64,000 bases of DNA from an uncultured Phascolarctobacterium sp. (GTDB lineage: Bacteria; Bacillota; Negativicutes; Acidaminococcales; Acidaminococcaceae): the NCBI GenBank assembly GCA_949299135.1, contig CASFZG010000014.1, positions 1 to 64,000 on the forward strand, written 5' to 3'. Below the pieces are notes generated by a model, which searched no databases, was not told the origin of the DNA, and saw only the letters and a program-made list of their open reading frames with translations. Below are positions 7,705-17,200 of this stretch, piece after piece. The translations under genes were made by a program, and so were the position numbers. Numbering within the stretch: position 1 is the first letter of the stretch; each line of letters starts with the position of its first letter.

Positions 7705-8886
7705 TCAATCAAAATAATCTTCAATGCCGTCGGCAATGGATTTTGCCAGCTTGTTGATGTACCAGTTGCTTTTCATCAGCTTTTCTTCCTTGGGGTTGGA
7801 GATAAACGCCAGCTCCAGCAATGTGGAAGGCATGGTGCAGCGTTTATTAACGTAAAAGTTCGCCTTGCGGATGCCAAGGTCGTCCAGCCCGAAGTTTTTA
7901 ACCAGCCTGTCCTGCACGGCCTGTGCCAGACGGGCGTCGTTGCTGGTTTTGGGGTAATAGTAGGACGAGAAGCCGCCCACGTTTTTATTGGTAGAGGAGT
8001 TGATGTGGATGCTGATAAATGCGTCGGCGTCGTTATCCTCCGCCACATCCACACGCGCCTGCAATTCCTGCACGTCGCTGGCGTTAGGACCGTAAACGTC
8101 CTTATCGCCGGTGCGGGTCATGCTTACCTTCGCGCCTTTTTTCTTCAGCAGCTCCTGCACTTTTTTGGTAATTTTTAAAGTTACGTCCTTCTCGCGCGTG
8201 CCGCTTGCGCCGATAGCGCCCGGGTCGCTGCCGCCGTGGCCGGCGTCAAGGGTAATTTTTTTGCCCTTCAGGCCGCCGCTTATTTTATAGCTGCTCTTTG
8301 ACTTGGTAACTTTCTTTTCTTCTTTTTTCTCATCCGTCTTTTTCGGAGTCGTCACCTTCGGCACGGTAGCCTTGGGTGCAGTTGCCTTGGGTGTTTCTGC
8401 CTTCGGTGCGGTTACCGCCGGTTTGGCAGCTTCGGTTTTGGCGGGCGCGGCTTTTGGTATTACCACGCTCGGCGTCGCCGTTTTATCCGCCGTAATATCC
8501 ACAACCAAACGGTTCGGGCGTTTGGTTACAGGGTCGTTCTTTAAGGTAAAGGCTTTATAATCCTGCGTGCCGATAGTACGCGTCAGCGGCAGCTTCAGCA
8601 CCGTTTTGCCGGGGCTGGTTGTAACCGTCATCGTCGGCGCAAGCGTGCTGCGCATTTTAAAACTGCGCGCAACCTTGCTGTTTAAATCGGCGTTAAGCGT
8701 TACCAGCATCGTCTGCCCCTGAAAGCTTACGTTGTAGCCCGGCGCGGAATCCAAATCAACAACGAGGCGAAGCACGTTATACCTGTCAAGCCCCCAGCGC
8801 ACGTCCGTAACCTCGGCCGCGTACGCGCTGACGGTGGCAAAAATACTTATTAAAAACATAAGGCAGCAAATTATTTTTTTGTGCAA
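7705..8886 (-). CDS. N-acetylmuramoyl-L-alanine amidase (AMIN + Amidase_3)
   Basis: This 393-aa exported cell-wall hydrolase cleaves the amide bond between N-acetylmuramate and the stem peptide. It has a signal peptide (1-24), an AMIN domain (about 25-130) that targets peptidoglycan or septum, a low-complexity Ala/Pro/Thr/Lys linker (about 145-200), and a C-terminal zinc Amidase_3 domain. Catalytic residues visible are H in TLDAGHGGSDPGA, E in REKDVTL, H in ISIHINSS, and E in LLELAFISN. It is the first gene of a two-gene operon with the GerM lipoprotein. AmiC/CwlD-like assignments are both possible. Confidence 0.93.
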   Translation of the reverse strand: MHKKIICCLMFLISIFATVSAYAAEVTDVRWGLDRYNVLRLVVDLDSAPGYNVSFQGQTMLVTLNADLNSKVARSFKMRSTLAPTMTVTTSPGKTVLKLPLTRTIGTQDYKAFTLKNDPVTKRPNRLVVDITADKTATPSVVIPKAAPAKTEAAKPAVTAPKAETPKATAPKATVPKVTTPKKTDEKKEEKKVTKSKSSYKISGGLKGKKITLDAGHGGSDPGAIGASGTREKDVTLKITKKVQELLKKKGAKVSMTRTGDKDVYGPNASDVQELQARVDVAEDNDADAFISIHINSSTNKNVGGFSSYYYPKTSNDARLAQAVQDRLVKNFGLDDLGIRKANFYVNKRCTMPSTLLELAFISNPKEEKLMKSNWYINKLAKSIADGIEDYFD

Positions 8887-8981
8887 GCCCCGTCACTCCT
8901 TTGTCGCAATTTAACTAAATAATTTTATCATGTTTACAAAGTTATGTAAATAAATTACAGCCTGCCCGCGGCAGATTTCAC

Positions 8982-10538
8982 TTAAATTTCGCCGTTTTCC
9001 ACCATGCGGCGTGCTTCCGGCACCAAAGCCGCAAGTTCACCGGCCGCAAGGCCGATACAGCCATCGGCGGCAAGCTCGCCCGCCAGCCCGTGCAGATAAA
9101 CACCGCAGACAGCGGCAGCTTCCGCTTCCACACCCTGCGCGCACAGCCCCGCGATAATGCCGGTCAGCACATCGCCGCAGCCGCCAGTCGCCATAGCGCT
9201 GGTGCCCGTGGTGTTAACGTAAACCGTGCCGTCCGGGCAGCCGATAACCGTCGGCGCGCCTTTCAGCACCAGCACACAGTTCCATTCTCTGGCGTATTTT
9301 TCTGCCAGCTCCACGCGGCGCACGTCAACTTCGCCCGCAGTCAAACCGCACAAACGCGCCATCTCACCCGGGTGGGGCGTTAAAATTTTGCTGCATTTAA
9401 GCTGCGACAGCACATCAACGCTGCGGCTTAAAGCAGTCAGCGCGTCGGCGTCGATAACCGCCGTGCCCTCATAACCTTGCAGAATGTTCATAATCACTTC
9501 GCCGGTTGCTTCGCTCGTGCCCAGCCCCGGCCCGATTGCCAGCACGTCCGCCTTACCCGCAGCGCCCAGCACTTCATTGGCAGCGCCGCCGCCCAAAATG
9601 CCCGGCATGCGCTCAATCAAACCTTTAACCATAACTTCCGTCAGCTTAACGGCCAAAACCTCACGCGAACACAGCGGCGTGTACAGGCTTACCAGCCCCG
9701 CGCCCGCCTTAACGGCAGCATTGGCACACAGCGCCGCCGCACCGGTGTAACCCGGCGAACCCGCCGTTACCACTACGCGACCGGCTTCGCCCTTGTGGCA
9801 GTTGCCGCTGCGGATGGGCAAAAAGTCGCGCACAATTTCGCTGTCCAGAAGGTACTTGCTGCCCTCCGCCTGTTCCGTCAGCGCCTCCGGCATACCGATA
9901 GGCGCAACAATCAATTTGCCTGCAAGCTCCGCAGCGGGGTACAGGTAAAGCCCCACCTTCGGCAGCTGCATCGTCACCGTCACCGCTGCCTGCACCGCGC
10001 TTTCATCCGCAAGCCCGGTGTCCGCTTCCGCACCGCTCGGCACATCAACCGCCAGCACATCAGCACGCGCGCCGTTCATCAGTTCGCACGCGCGTTTGTA
10101 ACTACCGGTCAGTTCGCCCTTAAAGCCCGTGCCCAAAAGCGCATCAATCAGTAAATCCGCATGGGCGGCGGCAATTTCCGCCACATGCCAGTCCGTTTCA
10201 TCGTTCAGTAAGTTTATTGCCAGTCCGCTTTTGGCGCAAACTTTAAGCTGCATCGCCGCTGCGCCCGTAAAATCCGCCACAGGCGTTGCTAAAAAAATTT
10301 TTACCCGCGCCCCTTCGGCACTGAGCCAGCGCGCAGCCACCAAACCGTCGCCGCCATTGTTGCCCTTACCGGCAAAAATTACCACGCTTTTGGCGTAAAC
10401 ATCGCCGTCCAAAAGCTCTGCGGCAGCCTCCGCCACCGCACGCCCCGCGTTTTCCATCAGTACGGCGGTTGGCAGGTAAAACTCCTCCGCCGCCTTTTTA
10501 TCCAGCGCGCCCATTTCACGCGCGTAAACAAGCTTCAT
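8982..10538 (-). CDS. nnr: Bifunctional NAD(P)H-hydrate epimerase/dehydratase
   Basis: This 518-aa fusion repairs damaged NAD(P)HX. The N-terminal half is the NnrE epimerase (YjeF_N: VVIFAGKGNNGGDGLVAARWL near residues 51-71, DALLGTGFKG). The C-terminal half is the NnrD ADP-dependent dehydratase, a ribokinase-like fold with GRVVVTAGSPGYTGAAALCA, DADALTAL, LTPHPGEMARL and the GxGD signature TGGCGDVLTGIIAGL. It is encoded 2 nt after acpS in the same direction, a frequent neighbour pair in Firmicutes. All hallmark motifs are present. Confidence 0.95.
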   Translation of the reverse strand: MKLVYAREMGALDKKAAEEFYLPTAVLMENAGRAVAEAAAELLDGDVYAKSVVIFAGKGNNGGDGLVAARWLSAEGARVKIFLATPVADFTGAAAMQLKVCAKSGLAINLLNDETDWHVAEIAAAHADLLIDALLGTGFKGELTGSYKRACELMNGARADVLAVDVPSGAEADTGLADESAVQAAVTVTMQLPKVGLYLYPAAELAGKLIVAPIGMPEALTEQAEGSKYLLDSEIVRDFLPIRSGNCHKGEAGRVVVTAGSPGYTGAAALCANAAVKAGAGLVSLYTPLCSREVLAVKLTEVMVKGLIERMPGILGGGAANEVLGAAGKADVLAIGPGLGTSEATGEVIMNILQGYEGTAVIDADALTALSRSVDVLSQLKCSKILTPHPGEMARLCGLTAGEVDVRRVELAEKYAREWNCVLVLKGAPTVIGCPDGTVYVNTTGTSAMATGGCGDVLTGIIAGLCAQGVEAEAAAVCGVYLHGLAGELAADGCIGLAAGELAALVPEARRMVENGEI

Positions 10539-10540
10539 TA

Positions 10541-10912
10541 TTATCCCTCCAAAATAACCTGCGCTATTGCCAGCTCCTTCGTGTGGCTCAGCGTTAAATG
10601 CAAACGCTCCGCGCCAAGCCCGGCGGCAAAATCCTTAAAATAACCATGCAGGGCAAGCTGCGGCCTGCCCATATCGTCGTTAACAACTTCAATCTCCGTC
10701 AAGCGCCCGCCGCGCAGCCCCGTGCCGATAGCCTTTAAAAAGGCTTCCTTGGCGGCAAAACGTGCGGAATAGCTTTGCACCGACTGCACGCCGCGGCTGT
10801 TGCAATAATCCTGCTCGCGCTGCGTAAAAACGCGCGCAGCAAAACCTGCCTGCCCCAGCGCCTTTTGTATGCGGTTTACCTCTGCCAAATCGCAGCCAAT
10901 ACCGATAATCAT
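10541..10912 (-). CDS. acpS: Holo-[acyl-carrier-protein] synthase
   Basis: AcpS attaches 4'-phosphopantetheine from CoA to apo-ACP for fatty-acid synthesis. The 123-aa protein has the start MIIGIGCDLAEVNRI with metal-binding D8 and the ARFAAKEAFLKAIGTGL motif containing the catalytic glutamate. A C-terminal LTLSHTKELAIAQVI completes the fold. It is followed closely by nnr. Confidence 0.95.
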   Translation of the reverse strand: MIIGIGCDLAEVNRIQKALGQAGFAARVFTQREQDYCNSRGVQSVQSYSARFAAKEAFLKAIGTGLRGGRLTEIEVVNDDMGRPQLALHGYFKDFAAGLGAERLHLTLSHTKELAIAQVILEG

Positions 10913-11043
10913 ATAAGCTCCTTTAACTCATCGCGCCGGTTGGCGCAAACTAATCCATATTTGTTTTATTTCACTTTTTACCTGTAAAATCCTGCCCCTA
11001 AAAGTGAACTTTATGCAAAAACAGCGCGCCCGCGCGGATGTAC

Positions 11044-11072
11044 TTGGCGCACGCCGCATTTTGCGGTATAAT
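11044..11072 (+). promoter_or_regulatory. Predicted sigma-A promoter of the TSCPD gene
   Basis: TTGGCG (11044-11049), a 17-bp spacer and TATAAT (11067-11072) lie 32 bp before the TTG start of the TSCPD gene. Confidence 0.7.
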
Positions 11073-11104
11073 CAAAGGGCAGTAAATTTTAAGGAGGAAG
11101 CACT

Positions 11105-11347
11105 TTGTTATATAAAACGCACGGAACCTGCTCCACCGCTATCAATGTGGAAGTTGAAGGCGGCATCGTCAAACAGGTAAAATTTATTAACGGCTGCCCC
11201 GGCAATACCCGCGGCATTGAACTTTTGGTGCAGGGCATGCCCGCGCAGGAAGTAATCCGCCGCCTGAAAGGCGTAACCTGCGGGCACAAACCTACCAGCT
11301 GCCCCGACCAGCTCGCCAGAGCGCTGGAAGCAGCGATTGCGGAATGA
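11105..11347 (+). CDS. TSCPD-domain protein, TIGR03905 family
   Basis: This 80-aa protein has the TSCPD fold also found at the C-terminus of class II ribonucleotide reductases. It shows conserved cysteines in HGTCS, NGCPGN, GVTCGHKPTSCPDQLA, which may bind metal. Stand-alone members occur widely in Firmicutes and have no demonstrated function. Translation starts at TTG 11105, supported by AAGGAGGAAG seven bases upstream; no ATG lies nearby. It is monocistronic, with its own promoter and terminator. Confidence 0.88.
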   Translation: MLYKTHGTCSTAINVEVEGGIVKQVKFINGCPGNTRGIELLVQGMPAQEVIRRLKGVTCGHKPTSCPDQLARALEAAIAE

Positions 11348-11370
11348 AGCTGAACAGAACAGTATAAGCT

Positions 11371-11410
11371 AAAACGCTCCCCGCGTGTTGTGGGGAGCGT
11401 TTTGTATTTT
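11371..11410 (+). terminator. Terminator of the TSCPD gene
   Basis: A 12-bp stem AAAACGCTCCCC/GGGGAGCGTTTT (11371-11382 with 11392-11403) is followed by GTATTTT on the plus strand. Confidence 0.85.
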
Positions 11411-11466
11411 AGGGAACAAATTGTTAATTTTAGGCTCAAAAAGTTCCCTAATTTTAGTTTACACAT

Positions 11467-11496
11467 AAAAAGGCAGCCCCTAAAGGCTGCCTTTTT
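11467..11496. terminator. Bidirectional terminator before ybjQ-like gene
   Basis: AAAAAGGCAGCC (11467-11478) pairs with GGCTGCCTTTTT (11485-11496), giving a T run in both directions. It lies directly downstream of the convergent YbjQ-like gene. Confidence 0.85.
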
Positions 11497-11502
11497 ACCA
11501 CA

Positions 11503-11823
11503 TTATTTTAATTTTACTGCCGTGCCGCTTACGCTGACCATCAGCATACCGTTTTCCTTGCCCAAAACTTCGTAATCAACATCGACACCGACAACGGCGT
11601 CAGCACCTAATCTTTCAGCACGTCCGCACATTTCGTCAATGGCTTTTTCGCGCGCTTCTTCAAGCTCATTCTCGTAAGTGCTGCTGCGCCCGCCAAAAAT
11701 ATCGGTAAGACCGGAAAACATATCCTTAACAAAATTTACGCCGGACACCACTTCACCAAAAACAATGCCCTTATACTCGGCAATCTGCCTGCCTTCAACA
11801 GTCTGTGTAGTCGTAACAATCAT
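11503..11823 (-). CDS. YbjQ/UPF0145 family protein
   Basis: This 106-aa protein matches the YbjQ (DUF74/UPF0145) family: N-terminal [24 protein letters not shown], an acidic helix [31 protein letters not shown], and C-terminal [10 protein letters not shown]. Family members form pentameric rings and have been called heavy-metal-binding, but the function is not settled. GGAGGGCTCCC precedes the ATG. It marks the left boundary of the AT-rich defence island that follows. Confidence 0.9.
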   Translation of the reverse strand: MIVTTTQTVEGRQIAEYKGIVFGEVVSGVNFVKDMFSGLTDIFGGRSSTYENELEEAREKAIDEMCGRAERLGADAVVGVDVDYEVLGKENGMLMVSVSGTAVKLK

Positions 11824-11916
11824 GGGGAGCCCTCCTTCGAAAAATTATATATAGTTAATTCTATTGTTCTGTCATCGTCATTTGTATTATTTTTTATAAT
11901 CACAAATAATATTTAT

Positions 11917-13842
11917 TTACTTCATCTTCATTTCGATATATTTGCATATTAGCGAAGTCAAATCTTTTATATTTTGCTTCAAATTATCGGTTGAATTTTT
12001 ATCGTCAAGTAAATCCGATGATGAATGCGCAAGCGGATTAGCATTTCGTAATTTATGTGCTGTTTGTATAATTGATCCACTATTATCAAACCCTGAATAA
12101 AATGAAATAAAAGTGCCTTCTTTATAAAAGCCTTTATAATTTGGTTTCCTTTTTCTAGGATCATAATTATAAACAAAATCTAAATCAGCCGTAACCCTAT
12201 CAAAACAATTCTTAAAATACGCAAATGCTACCATATAATTTTTTCGCTTTATCTCACACAAATACATAAAATACAAGTAGCGTGCTTTTTCATCCATATT
12301 AATTGTATCACATAATTTATTTGTCACTTCTGATGCAAAACATTCAAGAAAGCTGCTCTTGCAATTATAAAAATAATATTTGTAAAGATCATGATGATTC
12401 TGCGAGAGTATTTTCAATAAATCTATATGCTTAAATTCTCTTTGCATCAGATATGAAATTGCAATTGTTGTATCATACGAATTCCATTTTCCTGCTTTAT
12501 TACGTTTAAATAGTTGATTAAGAAAACCTTTTATAGCCCTATCACTTTTAGTTTTCATAATCATTATGGTTAATCGCTTAGGGTCTAAACTAATAAATGA
12601 AATGCTTTGCTCAACTAATCTTACAATTTCAGTTATTACAGAATTTGTTTGCAATTCTGAATCATTTTCATAAATAAAATAATTAAAAACTTCACCAGCG
12701 GTAAACTCAATATCTTCTGCAGAAAAATGTTTATCAATTAATTGATTATATTTTTCTACGTCTATGCTATCATACAACAACTCCTCTGACAATTCTTTCA
12801 GAAAATTATATAATGATCCATTAAACATTTCTTCAATATCATGCTTTTTACCGCTAAAATACTCATCATATAAAGATTTTTTTAATTCATGATTTATCTC
12901 TTTTGTTTCTTTAAAGCAACATTTTTTAGTGTTTAGAGCCAAGCCATATTCTTTAAGAATTGAAGAATATTCATTTCTTATTTCATTATAAGCATCATGC
13001 AAAAATTCAATCGGTTTATTTGATGAAATGAGTATATACATATCATCTACATAACGGATAATCCGAAAATCCGAAAACGCTGACACATTTTTAGTAATAT
13101 AATTATAAAGCTTATTATCAATTTCATCTAAGTATACAATAGTTGCTAAAAAAGATGATGCGACACTATTTTCTATCAAAGGAAATCTACCATTTCCGCA
13201 GTATTTTAATAATTCTTTAAAAAGTTGCAATTGTATTTGTGTGAAAACTAATTTTTTTGAATTACAAACCGCATCAATTTGGACAATCAATTTATCAATA
13301 TTTATATTTGCAAAAAAATTAGTAATATCTGTTTTAATAAAATACTGATACTCATCAATACAAGAATTTAACTCTTTAAAAAAATTATCATAATCCTGTT
13401 TATACTTAGGCCGCATAAATTTGTAATTACCAGCATAATAAGCTAAAACATTATATGGTCTACTAGTTGAATATCGTTCATAAATTTCTTTACCAATAGC
13501 TTGAAGTATTAAATATAGTACAGGCGAAACAAGCGAAGATTCTCGAAAACTACCATCTGCTTTTTGTAAAAAGTTTTCAGATTGGTACATTGCTAATGGA
13601 AAGAAAATAAATGCTGCTGTACTAATATATTTTTCATAAAACTCTTTACTTCGTATAAATTCCTTATCACTATTTGTTAATTTTGAAAAAGGAAACCACT
13701 GTAAATAAGATTTTTTTGATCCTTCTTTCAATGAAAAATACATATTACAGACTGAATCCCAAGTATTATACGATATTACAAACAAAATATCACCGTTTCT
13801 TTGATACTTATTATCTATATATTTTTCGTCTTTATCTTGCAT
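11917..13842 (-). CDS. AbiA-like reverse transcriptase with C-terminal HEPN-like motif
   Basis: This 641-aa protein has a reverse-transcriptase core: FIKTDITNFF (motif A, about 168-177), GNGRFPLIENSVASS (216-230) in the place of motif B, and RYVDDMYIL (motif C, YVDD at 264-267). A long helical region follows, then a C-terminal helical domain containing R599-x6-H606 (RNANPLAH), a HEPN ribonuclease-like motif. This layout matches AbiA-type abortive-infection polymerases, which make untemplated DNA and stop phage growth. It lacks group II intron maturase and retron hallmarks. The gene is very AT-rich, unlike its neighbours, pointing to transfer. Subgroup and activity are inferred. About 200 bp upstream (13843-14040) hold no clear gene. 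Confidence 0.75.
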   Translation of the reverse strand: MQDKDEKYIDNKYQRNGDILFVISYNTWDSVCNMYFSLKEGSKKSYLQWFPFSKLTNSDKEFIRSKEFYEKYISTAAFIFFPLAMYQSENFLQKADGSFRESSLVSPVLYLILQAIGKEIYERYSTSRPYNVLAYYAGNYKFMRPKYKQDYDNFFKELNSCIDEYQYFIKTDITNFFANINIDKLIVQIDAVCNSKKLVFTQIQLQLFKELLKYCGNGRFPLIENSVASSFLATIVYLDEIDNKLYNYITKNVSAFSDFRIIRYVDDMYILISSNKPIEFLHDAYNEIRNEYSSILKEYGLALNTKKCCFKETKEINHELKKSLYDEYFSGKKHDIEEMFNGSLYNFLKELSEELLYDSIDVEKYNQLIDKHFSAEDIEFTAGEVFNYFIYENDSELQTNSVITEIVRLVEQSISFISLDPKRLTIMIMKTKSDRAIKGFLNQLFKRNKAGKWNSYDTTIAISYLMQREFKHIDLLKILSQNHHDLYKYYFYNCKSSFLECFASEVTNKLCDTINMDEKARYLYFMYLCEIKRKNYMVAFAYFKNCFDRVTADLDFVYNYDPRKRKPNYKGFYKEGTFISFYSGFDNSGSIIQTAHKLRNANPLAHSSSDLLDDKNSTDNLKQNIKDLTSLICKYIEMKMK

Positions 13843-14040
13843 TTACAATAACATCTAATCAGCATTTCATTATAGCCGACTATCAAACATTTCCTTGGCT
13901 AAAACTTTGTAATTACATAACCAATGCAAATATTGCCAGCACCGTATCTTTCAGAATGTCATCATATTTAAAATCTGTATTTAACACTCCGCTTAGTCGC
14001 AATAATCACTTGGATGAACTTCTTAATATTTATAAAATTA

Positions 14041-14193
14041 TTATAAACGACGTTTGGTTCTTTGCTCTTTGGCAATTACCGCCATTTGTTTTAACTGCTC
14101 CGGCGTAAGTTCTTGGCAATCGTCATCAAATACAATCGGGCGATTTTCCAACGCATCCAGTTTTTTTCTGCTCTTCCGTAAGCTGTTCGCCAT
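14041..14193 (-). CDS. Small acidic/basic protein of the 'DE-SPE-TPE' type, unknown function
   Basis: A 50-aa ORF (MANSLRKSRKK at the N-terminus, then PIVFDDDCQELTPEQLKQMA, ending KRRL) lies between the large restriction gene and the reverse transcriptase. The central pattern resembles very short Firmicutes proteins with a (I/V)xFDEDxPExTPE core that often occur next to toxin-like genes; I recall this pattern but cannot verify it. There is no good Shine-Dalgarno. The composition is less AT-rich than its neighbours. The next 200 bp towards the reverse transcriptase only holds short fragments. It could be an antitoxin relic. Confidence 0.4.
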   Translation of the reverse strand: MANSLRKSRKKLDALENRPIVFDDDCQELTPEQLKQMAVIAKEQRTKRRL

Positions 14194-14251
14194 TTAAATT
14201 ATGCATACTAATAACATCATATCCATGGTTTCTAAAGAATTATTTTTTATC

Positions 14252-17200
14252 TTAAAGTGAAGTCCCCATAGGTTTTATTTTATTTTCTATAAAACTACAT
14301 TCTTTTTCACTTAAATTATACTTTTTATAAAATTGTTCGTCTATTTTTTCAATAGGTTCATTCCAATCTATATCAGAATTATTTGTAAAATCTTGTATTG
14401 GCACAAATTGATAAACGTTTTGATAAACGTTTTGAGAAACTTTTAAAATTCCAACCATAAATCTAAAAAATTTAGTACTCATATATTTCTGCAAATTTTG
14501 AGCTTCTTCAACGCTATCAAATGGTCCTAACGGTATAAGTGAATCAGTACATACAGATAATGGTTTGCCTACATATGCTTTCCCCAATATAGACACAGCA
14601 CCATCATCTGTTAATATACCAGCACCGCCGTTGCCTTTTGATGTGAAGACTTTATACTTATCTATCAATTCTGTATTTTTAGTAACATTTCCTCTTTTTG
14701 TATATAGTATTTTCTCATAAGCACACCTTACACTAATAGCTCCCTCAAAATATTTTTCTGTTGTGATTTTATTTAATTCAGCAGTTTTACCAACTATGCC
14801 AAAAGCATTTCTTCCATAAGTAATTTTAGTTATTGATTCAAAAGACGAATGGTACCTTACTTTATCTAAAATGCAAATAAGTTCACTCATAGAAATTATT
14901 ATATCTAAACCATTTTCAAATAATGGTCTTGATTTTTCAATCTTTTTATCATCATAACACTCTACAAAATTTACATTTCCATTATATCCATTTTCGTATA
15001 AATAATAATTTACGCCGCCAGCAATTTCTACATTTTTGAATAACAACTTATTATCAGCATAATTAAAAATTTTAGAAAAATGGTTATTATCTTTTATAAA
15101 TTTTCGTAACTTGATAAATGACTTATCTTGCGCATCAGCAGTAAACCACCTTGAAGGTGTAATTAGCGATACATAAGACGCATCAAGTAAAGTTGTAGTT
15201 TTTATAAAATATGGAAATAATTGCTTGGATAAAGAAGCATTTTCGTTTGTACCACTTATATTTTCCTGATAAGGTGGATTACCTACAACTGCATCAAATT
15301 TCATTTTGCTTGCACCATCCTTTTTCCAATAACTAGGTTTAAGCACTTTTTCAACAAAATCATTAGGTTTATTCTCCATTTGATTTATAAGATCATCAAA
15401 ATAATGAGAATTAATTTTTACATTAAAATATCCTGCCAAAGTACGTTGCGTAATCTGTTTAGCCATTGGCGTTTTACAAATTACAAATACATTTTTTTGT
15501 ATTGTTTCATTCCAAATACTTCTTAATTTATCGATAGTTAAATCTTTTTCTGTTAAATTTTTTAGTTTAGAACGATAAATACTATATGTTACGTATAATG
15601 GATATAGTCCTGTTTTAGAATTTATCTCCAAAATTTGAGCAGAGGATTTGTTAAAAATATCTTCGGTGACTTTGCCCTTATTCACAAATCTTGGTTCATC
15701 GATTTGATATTCGTGGTTTTCGTCAAAGAAATCATAACCACCAAATATATCTGACATATGCATATTTACTACTCGCCAAGGAGTTAAAACTGTTTCTTTA
15801 TCCGGATTTTTGAAATTAGAAAATAAAGATGATATCTTTTCTACCCTTTCTGTAGGTTCTAATGTATCTGCTTCTTTTGCAATATTCCTAATTCTGCGTC
15901 CTGCAGCAATAAATATATCTTCATCATAGTATTTTTTAAAATCTTTAAAAATCTCTTTAGTTACACCAGTTGGCATAAATTCATTCCAAGATGAATCATC
16001 TACTTTTTCTATAAAGCGATCTATAGTTATTTCTTCATCATATGGAATATCTGCCCCATAGATCAGCAATGGCATACGTATTGAAATACCACGCAAAATA
16101 GAAATAGCATCATTTCTTACTTTTCTCTTTTCTTTTAACTCCTTTAATCTTGCAATTTCATCAGCTGTAAGCTCTTTTTTAGGTTTCTTTTTTAATCTTT
16201 CCTGTTCCTCATATTCTTCATTCGTAAGTCCTTGATTATTTACTGTAATATCATTCTGTTTAGCAGCAGCTTTAGATGTTCCTATAATTCCTTTTAAATT
16301 ATTGAATTTCTTTATATCTAATTCATTTAATTTAAGTAATTCATCATTGTATAAATTAGTGTCATCAAAACCATTACGCACAACTTTATCAGCATAAGCT
16401 TTTTTCAATTGTTGTAATAATCCATCAACATTATACTCTTTCATTTGTGAGCCAACAATCGAAATTACAGGGCAATAATTCAAAAATTTACCAAGTATTT
16501 TTTTATCATTATCTTTAGTTTTACCCGCTTTTGCAGATACAGAAACAGCTTCTGCTACCATTTTTAATGTACGGTCAGGCGCAAAATCAAAAACGTAAGC
16601 CGTATCTTTAATCATACCGTTTTTATTACATGGGGATTGAACACGAAAAATTGTTTGCAGATAATTGGCCGCAGACGTCGAATATGAACCAGCCAACATA
16701 AGAACAGCAGTCCATTCCTTTATTGTTACACCTGTTGTTAATTTACCACAAGATAATGTAATTGTATACGTATCAAGTTTTTCTGCTTCACTAATAGCAG
16801 TTTTAACACTGTTCAAAGCATTTGCTGCTTCTTCATCATTATTTCCGGCAACATTAATTATATTAAATTGCCCACTACCAAAAACCGGATGTTTGCTCAT
16901 TAATTTTTTTAATGCTTTTGCTTCTTTAACGCCAGGTACCATCCAAAGGGAATGTTTAAATAAATTTCTATATTCTTCTTTTGAATAAGGATAAACACTA
17001 TTTGCATTTTCTTTAGTCATAAGATTGAGAAAAGACAAAATATCTTTTTCATGAACAAAATCTCCGACTTCAGCATTTTCAGGCATGTTTGCATAATCAA
17101 GCTTAAAATCACCTGTCCATGTTCTAAAAAATTCATGAAAATTAAAAGCTTTATCTTCGTAAGTAATATAATTGCTGTTATGCAATAAATCACCAAGATC

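Noticed and set aside
9477-10154. 225-codon plus-strand frame opposite nnr
   Set aside because: It is an Arg/Gln/His-rich shadow of a GC-rich gene, with no start signal.
11917-14040. Retron or group II intron
   Set aside because: No maturase domain, no intron RNA ends and no retron-type RT motifs or msr/msd-like stem were seen; the C-terminal HEPN-like motif fits Abi polymerases better.
13674-14108. Plus-strand ORF spanning the RT start region
   Set aside because: It overlaps the RT gene and the 50-aa gene on the opposite strand and has no start signal or protein-like composition.
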